Assembly (NCBI GenBank): GCA_033085395.1
Contig: JANQBS010000084.1
Span: forward strand, 1 to 64,000
Length of the DNA stretch: 64,000 nt
Reading direction: 5' to 3'
Source of the DNA: Xanthoparmelia taractica
Lineage: Eukaryota > Ascomycota > Lecanoromycetes > Lecanorales > Parmeliaceae
The stretch's first letter is position 1. The number at the start of each line of letters is the position of its first letter. A model generated the notes under the pieces. It was not told the DNA's origin. It ran no database searches and saw only the letters and a program-made list of their open reading frames with translations. Both the position numbers and the translations under genes were made by a program. This document shows, piece by piece, positions 44,895 to 58,653 of this stretch.

Positions 44895-47800
44895 ATGGAC
44901 TCAGTTTTAACACGCTCGGCCCCTACGCCTACTCGTGCAAAGTCCGCTGGGGCCAGAGAGCCTATGGAAGACACCGACGCTTCCGGCACAAGGAAACGCC
45001 CCCGCTTAGACAGTGGAGACCGAGCTTACAGAAGCATGTCTGCCGACAGACTGGGAGCTACCCCGACCGACTCTGGGCCTGCCAAAGCTCCAACAACACC
45101 ACCACCACCACACGCCCACATCTCATCACAAACATCCACAACCCCCGGCGAGCTCTCGTCTATGAACCTTACCCCCAGCAAAGAAGTCACCATCAATGTC
45201 CGAGAACCTAGTACAATCGCCTCTCCGACACAGACTTCTGATCACATTGGTGGCACACCTTCGCTGCGGGGTGGGGGCGGAGGTGACGATGTCATGTCGA
45301 GCTCTAATGATCCTCCCAACAAATTGACCTCTTCCTCGTCCAATGTCATATCTGTGACCTCCTCCCCTCCACGCAGCCCCGAAATCGAAGTTGCTGAGAT
45401 CGAAGATATGAATGATGAGCCGGGGGAGACAAGATGGAAACCGTTGATAAGCGCCACAAGCCTCATGGACGCCAAGGACATTCAACAAAGTGTGTTAGAA
45501 GACTTTCCGTATCTGGGTGAGAGGGGCAGGAACCTGCGGAAAACCATAGCTGCGCTCGCCCAGACCTTTGAGAAGGGTGGGTGGTCCAATTAGTCGCGAG
45601 CAAGATACAGTCTGACTCCCCTATAGGTGATCTCGATGATGGTGAATACTTTCGCCGTCTCTCGATCTGGATCGAAATGTACCTTGAAACAACAGAGCCC
45701 CACACCGCTCAGTGGTGGGAGATGTATCATGAAGAGCGTGCCATCTGGGAAGAATTCCCATCCTTGGTGGACGGTCTCTTGAAACGAAGGTAAAGTATTT
45801 TCCCTAGATGTTGTATGACGATGCTGATTTACTCGATTTCAGCAACAAGATTGGCAATATCAAGCTGGCGCAGTCCAGTATTGGCGACACGACGAGCGGC
45901 ATCGACCCTCTGCAGGATTTCCTAGTCGCGTATACAGCGTTGGCTATGCGAATGGCCCGGATCGACGCCCAGACGCTAACTGAACACTTGGAAGATCCGG
46001 GGAATCCTCCGGATTTAATTTCTAGTCGCTATCTTATCTTTCTGATCCAACTTCAAAGCCATACGTCTCCATTCTGGAAGTCTGTCGTCGACTTACCGAG
46101 GTACGACATCAAAGTCCCTGTGACGGCAGTTGTGAGCAGATTCATACAACCACCGATAAGTGGTGTCACATGTATGACCGAAATCTGCAAGGAGATCTTC
46201 GAGCGTTCCCAAAAATGTCCCAGTATAACTCAAAATATCTGGGTTCATTTAAACATCGCCAACAAGGTAGTGACCCACTATCGACTTTTGCAAAGCAGCA
46301 GTGCGGCGACCGAGGAGGCGTGGCTTCCCTTATTACGGGATGTGTCTCATCAACTATATCAATTCTTCTCTGTCATAGATAGCCAGTTCCAGACCTTGAT
46401 CAGCAAGCAGGTCTCGGCCTTGTCTATCGAAACCAGTCAAGGTCTCGTCAATGTTATGTCAACGCTTCTGCAGAACATAGCGTACTCAGACGAACAGCTT
46501 ACCCGCAAGATCATACAGGAAGAACTTGCCTTGAGCCAAGATTTCGACCGGGACGATGGGGCTCTTCTTGTCGAGCTGGCTTGGAAGTTTGGTGTGCTGA
46601 AGAAATGCATACTCGAAGGCCGAATGGAAATCAGAGTTCAAGGTGTCGATACGATGCAGCTGGAGTTGGTCCAAGTGTTTCAGAAATACGTCCAGAGCCG
46701 CGAAGACGGCAAAGACCATCCAACAGCCCAGTATCTTTCCGATTTCATGCTCGACAACAAGCTCGTGGACTACTTCGTCGGTGTCGAATCCCACCCGCAG
46801 CTTATTAGCAGATGCGCCAATATTGTGGGGTTCCTTGTTGTCACAGGTCGATATACTGAGGCCCAGTCGGATGTCATTTGGAAAGGAGTAGTCACGAGTC
46901 CAGATTCGCGATTTATCGATGCATTGCTTGGCATGCTGAATGGTATCTTCAACATCTCTGGCTACCCAATACTGCTCTACCTGACCGCGAAACTCAACGA
47001 AATCCCAATCCATGCTTTCGACACCAGCATGATTGGGTATGGCAGAACTCTCCTTGACCATCTACGACGGACATGGAAGAATAGTCAGAACGAGAATCCT
47101 ATTTTTCCGCAAAAAATGGACATGGCACCGTTCCACTTGTGCATTAGGCTCATCCGCCAATCTTTAGTAGAGAGCTCGTTTGACTACGGGAGGAAGCGCG
47201 AAATTCACAGTTTTGCACGGACTGAGCTCGGGAACTTGCTCGAACATGGGCCTAGCGATCCGGATAGAAGAGCCATCTACCAGGAGTGCATCAAAGACAT
47301 TTCGGATCGGACCGAATACGCGACGGGCAGTATTTCTGCCATGACTGCTCTGATTGCCCAGAATCCGGAAGGGGAAATCATACTTTTAACCAAAGGGTCG
47401 GATCTAACAACTTTAATGATCGAAGAGTTCGCGCACATGATAGAAACTGAGAGATCTTCAGATTGTCATTCTCAGATGCTTGAAGAGCGCTTGGACATTC
47501 GTTGCACTTTCCTCCAACACATTATAGTGTCGGCCCCAGACACTATCACCACCCCTGCTGGTGGTAAACTGTGGGACTTTGCAGTAGGGTCTCATGCGCT
47601 TCATGACCGGGCCAGATCATACGGCTGGATGTGCTTCCTCAAAGCGTTACGACGATGCAAGGCCACCGAAAATCCTTTTATTGACCAGTTGATCAAAGAA
47701 TTCCTTCCCCGACTACAACCACAGTACTACGCTATTGGTTGCCTACAATTTGTCCAAGAAGTCGTCCATTATCAATCATGTATGGCAACATTCCGAATCG

Positions 47801-50800
47801 ATAAGGATGCTAACGTAGGGCCGACTGCAACAGACCTGCTTTGGCAATTGTCCCTAACAGCGCCTCCGGACAGCATTGAGCATAAATCCATCAGCTTTCT
47901 CGTTGCTTTGTGTCTTGATTCACCAGATGTTCAACGCAGAACACAGGCTGCGACTGATGCTATACACATCGAGATAGTCCAACGTTGCATCCGACAATTG
48001 ACTTCGGCAGCCTCCAGGCTACGATCTTACTCTGACGGGACATCCAGTGGGGAGGATGAGCCGATGGTAATTGTTGCCTCTGAGAATGAGGTCCAGGCGC
48101 AAAAGTTGTGCTTCTCCCGCTCTCTCATGATACTGAAGGAGTTCATACACGGCGTTCGGTCACGTCCTCAATATAGCCCCCAGCCACAGAGTCAGCCACA
48201 GCTGCCCGAAGACCCCCCCGAGATCAAAGGCGACCCTATCAGTATCCGCTACCAATCATTCAGTGGTGGTGCAAGCACTGATATTCGAACGTTGGAAGTT
48301 GGGGACCTTGAGACCATACAAGACTTTACCAGTCGCCTGATCTCCTTGACAGGCTTTCCTGGTTTCAGTCTCATTGCAGGAGGTCAAGTCTTGAATCTGA
48401 AGAGTATCACTGACCAAACGCTTCGAAGCCTAAAATTCGATCAAAAGGGTCTTTTTATAATCAGGAGAGCTGCAGATGCTGAATCCTTGCCAAGCCTTTC
48501 TCATGCGTCGGGCTTGCGGCCGGTCGAGTTAGAAGTTTTGGCTCATTTTGATGAATTGTATCAGCTGTTGAGTATGGAGGACAAACTTGCTAAAGAGGTG
48601 AATGATCGAAAACAGTCTCGCTGTCATTTCAACGACTGATGGTGTTTAGGTCCATGACTTTTTGGTTGCGTTCCCACCCCACGGCAGTATTATGGCGTTG
48701 GTCCTCTCCAAAGACACGACGCTTGACACATTGTTCCCACCCTCGGCACCATTCAAGATCCTGTACTCGGTGTACGCGCTTAGGACTTGTCTGCTACAGC
48801 AGACGCAGAACGTATGCAAGCATTCTAGATAAGTACTTGCATACGTCATATCTTCTAACGATTTCTAGGGCTCTGCGAATGTGGATTTCATACATCATGG
48901 TATTCAATTATTGAGTGCAACCTTGTCGACATTAAATCTCAACATTGGCTCGCATGGCGCTGAAGTTGACACCAGCGTGGCATTAGGCCTGGTGGATTGT
49001 CTACTAACTTTCCTCAAAGGTCCGCGCCCATTTGTTTCCTATCAAACAGAACTACTGATCTAAGCCGGTACTTAGAGCCCATGCCTGCCGAAGCCGGTTC
49101 ATCGATGTTTTCTAATCCACTGGCGCTTATGAAGCGTCTGCAGTCCATGATACCGGAGGCTCTTAGTGTATTCAATAGCTCCGAGGCCGATTTCCTGGCC
49201 ATTAACTGCTTTGCAACCCTCTTGAAAGCCTCGCTCTGCTCAGATTCTTTTTGGACACACCTTAAGGATGCGGATATATGCTCCACGCTCTTGCAACGAC
49301 TTTTGCTTGACGAATCAAAGTGGCAGACACGTGTCAGAGTGGCTGAATGGATAAAAAGCCTCTGTCGTTCCCTGTCTCCGTAAGTCAACCAGAATTCACT
49401 AAGACTCATAAGAGGCTCTGTTAACCCAACCAGCAGATCGCAAACAGTGCCAGCTGAAAACTTCAATTCTTACCTCTGGGAGAACACAGCGAAAGTTATC
49501 CCCTATTGTCTCGATTATAGAAACACGGCCTCGCAACAATTCTTTGAAGTTGCTACGCTCCTCTTCAGATCAACCGGTGACGCATATTATGCGACTCTAG
49601 ATGTAATGAATTACGTTCACGACTGGAGCAGATTACTTTTGGAACACGAACATGACGAGGTTGGTCGGAGTACTGCTGGTTGGCTTCTTATCGCTGATGA
49701 TGAACAGTTTGTAGGTCGTGACCAGATAGATTGGATTGTCCTTGGGCTCTCTTCTCTGCTGAACTGGGCTTTCCAGGTCCTTCAGTCGCAGGGCAGGCCT
49801 CTGGAAGCACCGTAGGTCTTCTAGCGCAAAGTCAACAGGTTTCTCTAACTCCTACAGTGACGGGTTTGTGGAAAAGCTATTCCATGCTCATCTCTTTCCT
49901 GAGATGCCGAGTTTCGTCAATGGCACTCTGTCTCGGACCGGAACGCCGAACCTTTTCACGAGAACGCGTGAGGAAATTTACTCCATCATCTTGGCGCTAA
50001 GCAGTGACATGGGTGGATATCAAGAATTGCTGACGCTTGTCAGAGATTTGCTCTCTCCAGGTGAGCAATCCCAGGCATGGTCATGGGGTCTCGCTCAAAT
50101 TTCAGAAGAATGTCACTATGAGCCGAACTACAACTTCGAGCGAAACAAATGCATTCGAGCTCCGGCAGGATACCCTGGCCTGAGGAATCTATCCAACACC
50201 TGCTACATGAACTCCTTGCTCACTCAGCTCTTCATGAACGTCAAATTTCGCGGATTCATGCTCAATACCAATGTTGCAGATGGATCCTCATCCCAGAGAC
50301 TCCTCCATGAAACGCAGCAGCTGTTTGCTTACATGCAAGAGTCAATGATGAAATATGTAGATCCCGTGGGTGTCGCAGAATCCTTAATCACGTATGACAA
50401 TACTTCCATCGATGTCTCAATACAGATGGATGTGGATGAATTCTACAACCTGCTATTTGACAGATTGGAGGGTCAGATATTGTCCAGCGCCGACAAGAAG
50501 ACATTCCGGTCTTTCTATGGCGGCCAAATTGTGCAGCAAATCAAGTCTAAGGAGTGTTCTCACATCTCCGAAAAACTGGAGCCCTTCTCGGCCATTCAAT
50601 GTGACATCCAAGGGAAGCTGACGTTGTTGGATAGCTTAAACGCGTATGTGGGTGGGGAGGTCATGGAAGGAGGTACGTACACAAATAGAAACGGCGTATT
50701 CTGCATAAGCTGACCGTTTCTTCAAGACAACAAATACTCTTGTACATCATGTAATTGTTACGTTGATGCTGTCAAAAGGTTCGTGTTCTTCAGTAACTCC

Positions 50801-53162
50801 TGTTCCTTACTATCGCTAATCCCTATTAGGGCCTGCCTCAAGGATATCCCGGATAATCTCATATTCCACTTGAAGAGATTCGACTACGATGTCATTACCG
50901 GTATGCGAAGCAAGATCAATGATATCTTCGAGTTTCCTGAACAGATTGACATGGCTCCCTATCATGTTGATTATCTCAAAGATCCTGGGGGGGCCATGTC
51001 GACCGATTTGTTCAATCTCGTTGGTGTGCTGGTTCATAGTGGTACGGCTGAATCTGGCCACTACTACTCTTATATTCAGGAGCGTCCGTCAGGCTCTGCG
51101 AGCGGCAAGACATGGGTCGAGTACAATGACATCGATGTGATCCCTTTCGACAGTTCACAAATTCCGGATCAGTGCTTTGGAGGCTTCACCGAACCGTCTG
51201 GTTACCCGTCACGCTATTTGAAATCCTGGAATGCGTATATGTTATTCTACGAGAGATGCGATTCGAAGTCTTCAGACGACGAAATTCAACCTCCCAAGTC
51301 ATTTGGGGTCCCGGCCAAGAGCCCAATGCCGACCGAAATCGAACTCCCTGTCGCCTTCAATAACGCCGGGTGGCTTCGGACTTTTTGCATGTTCGATCCG
51401 GCGCACGCAGCTTTCGTAAGACAACTTCTGGAGCTGTTACGCATTGTGAACCAAGAAAAATGCACGGACGACCATGGAATGGAGAGGAAGGCCATTCTGC
51501 TGTCGTTGGATCATCTCGACAGGGTACTGTCGAGAGCCAAAGACTGTCCTGACTTTGGGAAGATGCTTGCTTCGCTGACAAAGGTCATTGGCTCTTGCTC
51601 AATTTGCTGCAACATCGCTCTAGACTGGGTGTCGAAGCATGATTGTGCTCTGCGAAACCTACTACTCCGCTGTCCGGCTCCGAAAGTCCGCAAGGATTTT
51701 GCGGGGATGATACTCTTAGCACTTAAGCATCTCCGAAACAACGAGCCGCGGTGGTTCGGCTTTGACGAAATAGACGAGATCGCGCGCTCAACGCCAAGGA
51801 AGGAGATGCACCCTGAGGGAGTCTTTCCAAAACTCGTTCGCCGTCTGAAAGACCTTTGGAACTTCATGCCTGTACACATACGCGCATGGGATGACTACTT
51901 TGGTCTGTTGGCCGAGATGGCCTTTTTTGGGGTCCATGAATGCCATATCCTCCTGAATCAAGGGTTTCTTTCAGGCTGCCTAGAGATACTACTTGTTGAT
52001 AATCCCAAAGTTCCACGGCTCCGCAATGAACACCCACACTACGGCCATTATTATCGCCTTTTGGAGAAAGGCCGGAATTTCTCCTTGAACAAGCTCACCG
52101 AGCTACTCGCCAACTTACTGGATAAAGTGGGATTGCGACGCGAAAGCGTGAGGGGACCCCGAGAGCGGAAAGTGAGGAGAGATGGCATGCCCTTGACTTT
52201 TATTGAAGATCAGTACATGCGTTTCGGAGGCGACATTTCACGCTCGAAGAACACTTGTGTGTTTTTGACCAAGATCCTCGACTTGGGCAGTAATCCGCCG
52301 GCCACGAAGAAGATCATCCGAGCGATCGTCCTCGCAGAGCCGGAATTTGGCATGCTCGCGATGATTCAGAATACAATCACTAATGGCATTAACATCGACC
52401 CGGCAACTTTGGCTGCGCCTTATTTGCGCGCCGCAATCGTTTTCTGTGAGGCTTGTCCAATGGAAAGCAATGCACGGCATCTCATCAACTATATTGCTGG
52501 GGAGGTCGATACGATCGGGGTGTTCGGTGGGCGGGAACATCTCGATTTTTTTTCTCAGGCACGTCGGATACAAAGTCTGAGGCCTGAAAGATCGCCAGAC
52601 TTTTTCAATCGCTGCGTCCTGAAGACTGTACCGCAGTGGGCGCCGCCATTGGTAATGTACTTTGAGGAACCTGTTCGAAATGGCACAATCGACCTTCTTA
52701 AGACGCTCGTGTTTGGCCATGACATTAGGGCCATGGATGACGAGGAGTACGCAGAACTTATCGAAAAGGTTGGGCGAGAACTTCAAGTAACTTGCACAAA
52801 GCGCTGCCAAATCCTGGTGCAGGCGCAGAAAACTCAGGACGCCAAGAGCGTGGAACAAGTCATCACGGTCATCAGACACTGTCTTTCAATGTACTACGTA
52901 CCGGAACATGACCAGAGGACCATTGCTGAAGCCGAAAGTGAGTTCAATTGAACGCTCCGTGTCCTTCCGCTTTACTGACGGCTTCGAAGATACCGTAGCC
53001 AGCCTAGAAGCCTTGACCGTTTCTGATGTGGATGAAGCGGCTTCAGGTATGAACTCGTGGATGGGTCGTTATTCTGGGCCTTACTGACCCGCCTTAGAAA
53101 CTTGGAATAATGCATCCGACGACATGCCTACGGATTCAGATTCGGAGTTCCCCTCTCCGTAG
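44895..53162 (+). CDS. Giant ubiquitin C-terminal hydrolase (USP9X/USP34-like)
   Basis: Twelve exons keep one frame to a stop at 53,160: ends at 45,576; 45,627-45,789; 45,843-48,597; 48,650-48,811; 48,869-49,019; 49,076-49,379; 49,434-49,811; 49,858-50,672; 50,727-50,778; 50,830-52,937; 52,990-53,046; 53,098-53,162. Product 2,563 residues. Residues 1-200 are Ser/Pro-rich and disordered; then a long helical-repeat region to about 1,630; a ubiquitin-like segment (SLKFDQKGLFIIRR) near 1,180. The peptidase C19 core has the Cys box GLRNLSNTCYMNSL near 1,640, zinc pair CTSCNC, LIFHLKRFDYD, and His box SGHYYSYIQE near 1,895. A C-terminal fungal DUF3517-type region and an acidic tail follow. It removes ubiquitin from substrates; targets unknown. 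All splice phases match. Confidence 0.9.
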
Positions 53163-54777
53163 GCGACCTAGCACTACGAGCAAAGCCAGTATTGTTGGCA
53201 AAATTCGATCACGATGGAGCACGAAATGGGTATTTTGCGAACATGGCGCAGGATAGAGACTAGGAGTCTGCACGACAGCATGGAAACGAAGTGATGCATC
53301 GGATGGCGCCATGGACCAGAACAACGATAGACTAGTTGGTGGAGTTCGTTCTGGTAGGATCTTGGCGATAAAAAGCCTTACGCATGCGAAGGACAGTGAG
53401 TTTGCAAGCTCCTAGTGTGTACTCCTCAGGAAAGGTGCCCAATGGTTATATTGCGGCGGAGTCCGGTGTTGATCATGGTCATCTTCCGAACGGTCAATCG
53501 TTTGCGCCGGAAGTGATAGAGATGCCTTCAATGCGATACACGCCTCTCCAATCCCGAGGCGTTCGTCTAACAATGCAATGTCTTAGTACGCTCCCAATCG
53601 TTGAAAACTAATTCATGTCTCTCCTGTAACTGCCTTAGCCAGCCCTTTTGCGCATCTTAGGGACCTTAATCCTCTTCACGCAGTGCGCTCCCAAGAATAC
53701 CCAAAATCACACTATGTATCCTCCGCTCCCTCTTTTGACCTTGTCCGCGCTGTCACCTTTCCGCTGCCTTTCCATAACAGTCGTGCTTTCCGGCCCACTG
53801 CTTACTGTACACATTGCCAAGCCAGTCGTCCTCATGAATGAATATAAGGCATGTCCACATCTGTTGATGGGGATGTTCGCATACCTGCTAGCTACCGTAG
53901 TCTGAATCGAGCAGTGCGATGGACTCTATGACTAGAACTGGTGTTTTGCGCGTTGTATTGGTGGTTGCTACGACAAGGCAATTGATTGGAGGGTACGAGT
54001 ACTACTGAACATGGCTGAGAGATATGCGAATGAAAACAGATATACCAAACATCGAAGATATATATATACTGCAGGCCGTGATTTCACGAACTACACTTAT
54101 GGGCCTGAACCTGTACAGCACATATATTTTTTACAAGGAAATTCTACTACTTACATTTGATCAGGCAAGATGTTTGTTTCTAGACGGGAAGGTACATTGT
54201 CAACGATTGAGAGGAGAAGTTGTTGATGGTGCATTGGTTGTTGCAGTTGCTTAGGGACGGATATTGGTCAGATGTGAACTAGATACACGAAAAGAGAGCT
54301 ATATATCACGGGGAGAGCTCCATAAGGAATGGTTCACATGATCTCTGCTGTAGGGTTTTGATATGGTGGCAACGTAGCAGCATTATTAGACGTGGAGCAA
54401 TAGGAGAAGATCGACATTTGGGGAAAGGGTCCTTGAGCACGTATGTACAGTGACAATATATCTCTTGAATGTCTATCGAAAAGAAGGCATTTTGTCGGCA
54501 ACGCGGCAGCAACATTAAGGGCAAAGCTCTGCAATTGACCATGACCATGACCGTGACCTCAGCTATTGATCGAGCAACAAATACGGAAACAGAAGAATCG
54601 CTCATTGTTCTTAAAGAGAAAGCCCTAAGTGAGGGCAACTCAGTGACCCGCAGCCAAAAAGATGCGAGACCATAAAGTACAAGACGGCTTGGAATATAGG
54701 CTGACAAGTTTGTATTTAGGGCGTTCATCGGTATTATAATGGGTGAAAACTAATTGCCTGCGTGCCATGGGAGAGTT
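53163..54777. other. Long convergent intergenic region
   Basis: About 1.6 kb between the ubiquitin hydrolase and TFIIE-alpha stops. Only short overlapping frames (60-140 codons) without codon structure or family resemblance; an (AT)n run at 54,056-54,068. No gene, tRNA or repeat is supported. Confidence 0.5.
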
Positions 54778-56252
54778 TTATAGTGCATCTTCAAAGTCGA
54801 CTTCCTCATCTTCATCTGAGTCTTTGTCCACTTGCTCCCCTGTCTCGGGTTTAACGGCGCTTGCCCCATTCTCTTGATTCTCAAACTTGACCTTCTTTGG
54901 TACCGGACCATCTCCTTCCTCGATCGCTTGCCCAGAGCCTGCAGGGGTCGAAGTGTTAGTTGCAGGTGCGCTACTTCCAGACTCGCTCCCCTTCCGCTTC
55001 ATGCTTCCATTGAGCTGAGAAAGTTGCGACCCTTTGGGAGGTTCAGACATGGAGCTCGAAGGTGTGCCGTTCGGCGGTGTCCCTAAAACGTCTTCGAAGT
55101 CGCCTTCATCCTCGTCTTCGGATGCGGCTTCTCGCTCTCTCGCTTCTTTCTCTCTTTCTCGTTCTATCTCGGCATAGTATGCTTCCAGTTGCTCATCCTC
55201 AGTGCTGATCTTCCTTTCGTCTTCTTCCTCTTTCTGCAGTGGACCGCCGTTTGTCTGCTGCTCCCCGTCTTTCTTCCCAGCCACCGTAGATTCTCCAGTG
55301 ACTGTGGAGGTCGTATGCCAGACCGGCAGGGCGTTTTGCGCTGCGATATTTGCTTTTCGCTGAGCTTCTGCGGCTTGTTCCACCGTTGTTCCTTCGGAGC
55401 CTGTAGTCACAGAGACGTCTAATTGCGCGGTAACGAGCTGGGCCATCATGCCTTTTACCGCGGCCGGAGGAGGCTTTGGAGCATTGGAAGGCATTCTCTG
55501 CTGCACTGGGTTCACGTTCATATCCCTCTGCACAGGAACGGCGAGCGAGAAAGCAGTGTCGAAGTCGTTACTCGGAATGTCTTCTGAATCGACTTGCTGC
55601 AGCATCTTGAGTAGACCTTCCAGCTGACTCATAAGCTTGCTCTGCTTTGCATGTCCAGTCGAATCGCCTGCGTCGGGCTCTCTGTCCAGGAGACCGCCGC
55701 AACGATGACACTCGAAACCTATTGGACCTACATTATCCAACACTTCAAGTTCTGTCCACTGAGCTTTACATCTGGGGCAGGTAAAGTCTTTCTTCTCCTC
55801 GGACGGCTTATACATTTCTTTGACTTTCTGAGTCAGGCGGAAAATGCGGTACTTGATGGCATCGATGGTTGCATGGAAATCGACATAGTAATAGTCTTTG
55901 TTTATCGGTCGTTGTTGACCCTCACGGAATTCCAAGCGCGAATGGCTTTACGGTTCCTCGTTAGCCGAAACTTCATAAGAGTCCAGCATGAGCCAAGCAG
56001 CTGACATACACTGACAGCAGACGATCTTCCTTCAACTTGCCGCATAGCTTTCGCAGCTCCTTACTCGGCATCTGGAGTAGGTATGCGAGATCCTCGTTGG
56101 GCAATCTATCTGATCATTCAGCTCCAAGTCACTCAGCGTTTGTGGGCTCGCACGAACGCGGAGTGCACCATCAACGCATCGATAACCAGAACGAAGGGTG
56201 TATCGTAAAAAGCCCGCACCACGCTGCGTATGAGAGTCTTTGCTAGATCCAT
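54778..56252 (-). CDS. TFA1: TFIIE alpha subunit
   Basis: Exons 56,252-56,158, 56,105-56,010 and 55,945-54,778 give 452 residues. N-terminal winged helix: MDLAKTLIRSVVRAFYDTPF, LPNEDLAYLLQMPSKELRKL, KLKEDRLLSVHSRLEFREGQ; zinc ribbon CPRCKAQWTELEV ... CHRCGG near residues 117-146. The middle and C-terminus are Glu/Ser-rich, with a long charged helix (EAYYAEIEREREKEARERE) and an acidic end (DEDEEVDFEDAL) that in this family contacts TFIIH. It recruits TFIIH to the Pol II preinitiation complex in the nucleus. Divergent from PUS1 with 441 bp between starts. Confidence 0.92.
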
Positions 56253-56693
56253 AGCCCCGATGATCAAGAATGCGACTCCTTCGCAAGAAGTCGTGGTCTT
56301 GAATGACGTGGTCCTATGTAAGAAAATTATGTAGTAAGATGCGAGTCAAGGAGTAAAGACTGAGAGGAAAGCCATCATCCAAACGACTCTAGCTAGTGAG
56401 TCGAGTGGATTGAGATGGAGAAGCTCTTTGGGTGAGAGCATAAAAATTGCACCACTTAGGAGAGCTCTGAACGGGGGAGAAAAAGATTCTAACGTTTGCG
56501 GTTTGAGCCTCATTAACCCACACCTATTTAGCGCAGCCTTACCGGACATAACCGACGGGCATAAGAGAACGAATTTTGTCGCTGTTTCTGCACTGTGTTA
56601 GTAGCCATTGATGACTACTCGTCTTGCACAAAGGACAGTAGTACCACTGTATCATCAGTGTCTAAAACTGTCACACATTGAACATCCAACATC
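56253..56693. promoter_or_regulatory. Shared promoter, TFA1/PUS1
   Basis: 441 bp between head-to-head starts of two RNA-related housekeeping genes. No gene is recognised in it. Confidence 0.5.
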
Positions 56694-58653
56694 ATGGCTT
56701 CTCCAGAGAACCATGAGCGTCCGGCTCGGACGACAGATGGACTGTCACACTCTGCGCAAGGTGCGCACACCAGCACCGCGGGGGCTGGACGGAGAGAAAA
56801 CTCAAGACATGGAGCTAGAGGTAGCTGGAGAGGTCGGGAGGGCGCACGAGACCGAGGGTATCGAGGGGACCGCGGGAATGGGGAAGGTAGAGCAGGCCGT
56901 GGTGGGACCAACAGGAAGAAAGATGTCGGGCGTGCGGAATGGGCGTATGTCAATCAGTCTGCCTTCTCAATCGCAGTAGATTAATTGATGAAGCCGTAAA
57001 CCAGTCGACAGAAGAGCGCGCAACATCGAGCAATCCGCAAAACGACAAAAATTAGACGGCGAAGGGGAGGGTCTACCAGTCTATGCTACAAAGTTTTCGA
57101 AGGAGGAGATTGAGGCCCAGGAGAAAAAACCCAAGCGGAAAGTCGCAGTGATGCTTGGTTACTCCGGCACTGGATACAAGGGCATGCAGCTGTAAGCGTC
57201 CACGTGGGAGCTTAGGCACTACAATGCAATTCTGACAATCTTCAGGAACCACCACGAGAAGACTATCGAGGGCGATTTGTTTAAGGCTTTTGTTGATGCA
57301 GGTGCAATATCTAAAGCTAACGCAGACGACCCAAAAAAGTCTTCTCTCATCAGATGTGCTCGCACTGACAAGGGAGTCCACGCTGCTGGCAACGTGATAT
57401 CGTTGAAACTCATTGTCGACGACCCAGATATAGTCGCGAAGATCAATGAGCATCTGAACCCTCAAATAAGAGTATGGGGCATCGAGAGGACAAATGGAAG
57501 CTTCAGCTGCTATCAGCACTGCGATTCGAGGAGTTATCAATATCTCATACCATCACACTGTTTTCTCCCACCGCATCCGAAAAGCTTCCTTGCAAAACAA
57601 ATGTTAGAGCTTGCGGAAGAGGCCAATGATCTGGAGGGCTACCAAGCCCGCCAAAAGGAGGTCGAACACGTTTGGACCGAGTTGGAAGAAGAATATGTCA
57701 GACCTGTGATTGAAGAGATCGACCCCTCAATACGGGAGGAAGTACTCAGGGCATTTTACGAACACGAATATAACCTTGAGAAAATATCTTCAATAAATAC
57801 TACCAATAACCGCGAGCAAACCATCAACGACGCTCCAAACTCAAAAGAAGTCATTGAAGCAGAGGAAGCTGTTGGTACCACGGAAAGCAAAGACAGGCAA
57901 GAGAGCTCTGTGGACATCAATGTGGACACTGTAGAAACTCCGGAAGCAAAACCGAGAGAACTTACGCCCGCGGAAATCGCCCTGCGTCTCCTCAAAGCTG
58001 CCCACATCAAAGCCAAAAGCACCTACCGAATTCACCCTGCTCGCATTGCCCGTATCCGGTCACATCTGTCTCGTTATATTGGTTCACATAAGTTCCACAA
58101 TTACACAATCGATAAAACACTCAGAGATCCTTCCGCCACAAGGATCATAAAAGCTTTCAGCGTAGATGCTGACCCTCTCATAATTAATGACACCGAATGG
58201 CTCTCGTTCAAAGTTTGGGGTCAAAGTTTCATGATGCACCAAATACGTAAGATGGTCAGCATGGTTGCTCTGCTCGTCCGCTGCGGTTGCCACGAGGGGC
58301 GCATACAGGACTCCTACATGGCTGATCGACTCATCATACCAAAAGCGCCTAGTCTGGGACTTTTGCTCGAACATCCTGTGTTTGAGGTCTACAACGAGAA
58401 GCTTGAGGGGTTTGGGTACAACAAGATTGACTTCAGCAGGTACGAGAAGGAGATGGAGGAATTCAAGCAGCGGGAAATTTATGAGCGCATCTTTCGAGAA
58501 GAGGAGAGGGATCATATCTTCCACTCCTTCTTCATGGGGCTCGATAACACCCAATGTCCGCAGCTATTGTATCTCTCAAGCGTGGGGGTCGAAGCTACCA
58601 AGAGAAAGATTGCGGAAGACACTGACGAAGGCGGCGGCAAAGACGGATATTGA
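56694..58653 (+). CDS. PUS1: tRNA pseudouridine synthase Pus1
   Basis: Exons 56,694-56,944, 56,994-57,191 and 57,246-58,653 give 618 residues. TruA-family fold: KRKVAVMLGYSGTGYKGMQL, NHHEKTIEGDLFKAF, RCARTDKGVHAAGN with the catalytic Asp near residue 190, SYQYLIPS, FHNYT, and FKVWGQSFMMHQIRKMV. A Gly/Arg-rich RGG-like N-terminus (GARGSWRGREGARDRGYRGD) may bind RNA or direct nuclear import, and an acidic insert lies between the two catalytic lobes, as in fungal Pus1. It isomerises uridines at positions 26-28, 34-36 and others in tRNA and in U2 snRNA. The end at 58,653 is the first stop; a final small intron is possible. Confidence 0.9.

Noticed and set aside
44684..45211. 175-codon frame overlapping the start of the ubiquitin hydrolase
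   Set aside because: His/Thr/Pro-rich translation of the same disordered-coding exon in another frame; the frame starting at 44,895 joins correctly to the downstream exons.
53163..54777. Extra gene in the 1.6-kb gap after the ubiquitin hydrolase
   Set aside because: Frames are short, lack consensus introns joining them, and resemble no known protein.
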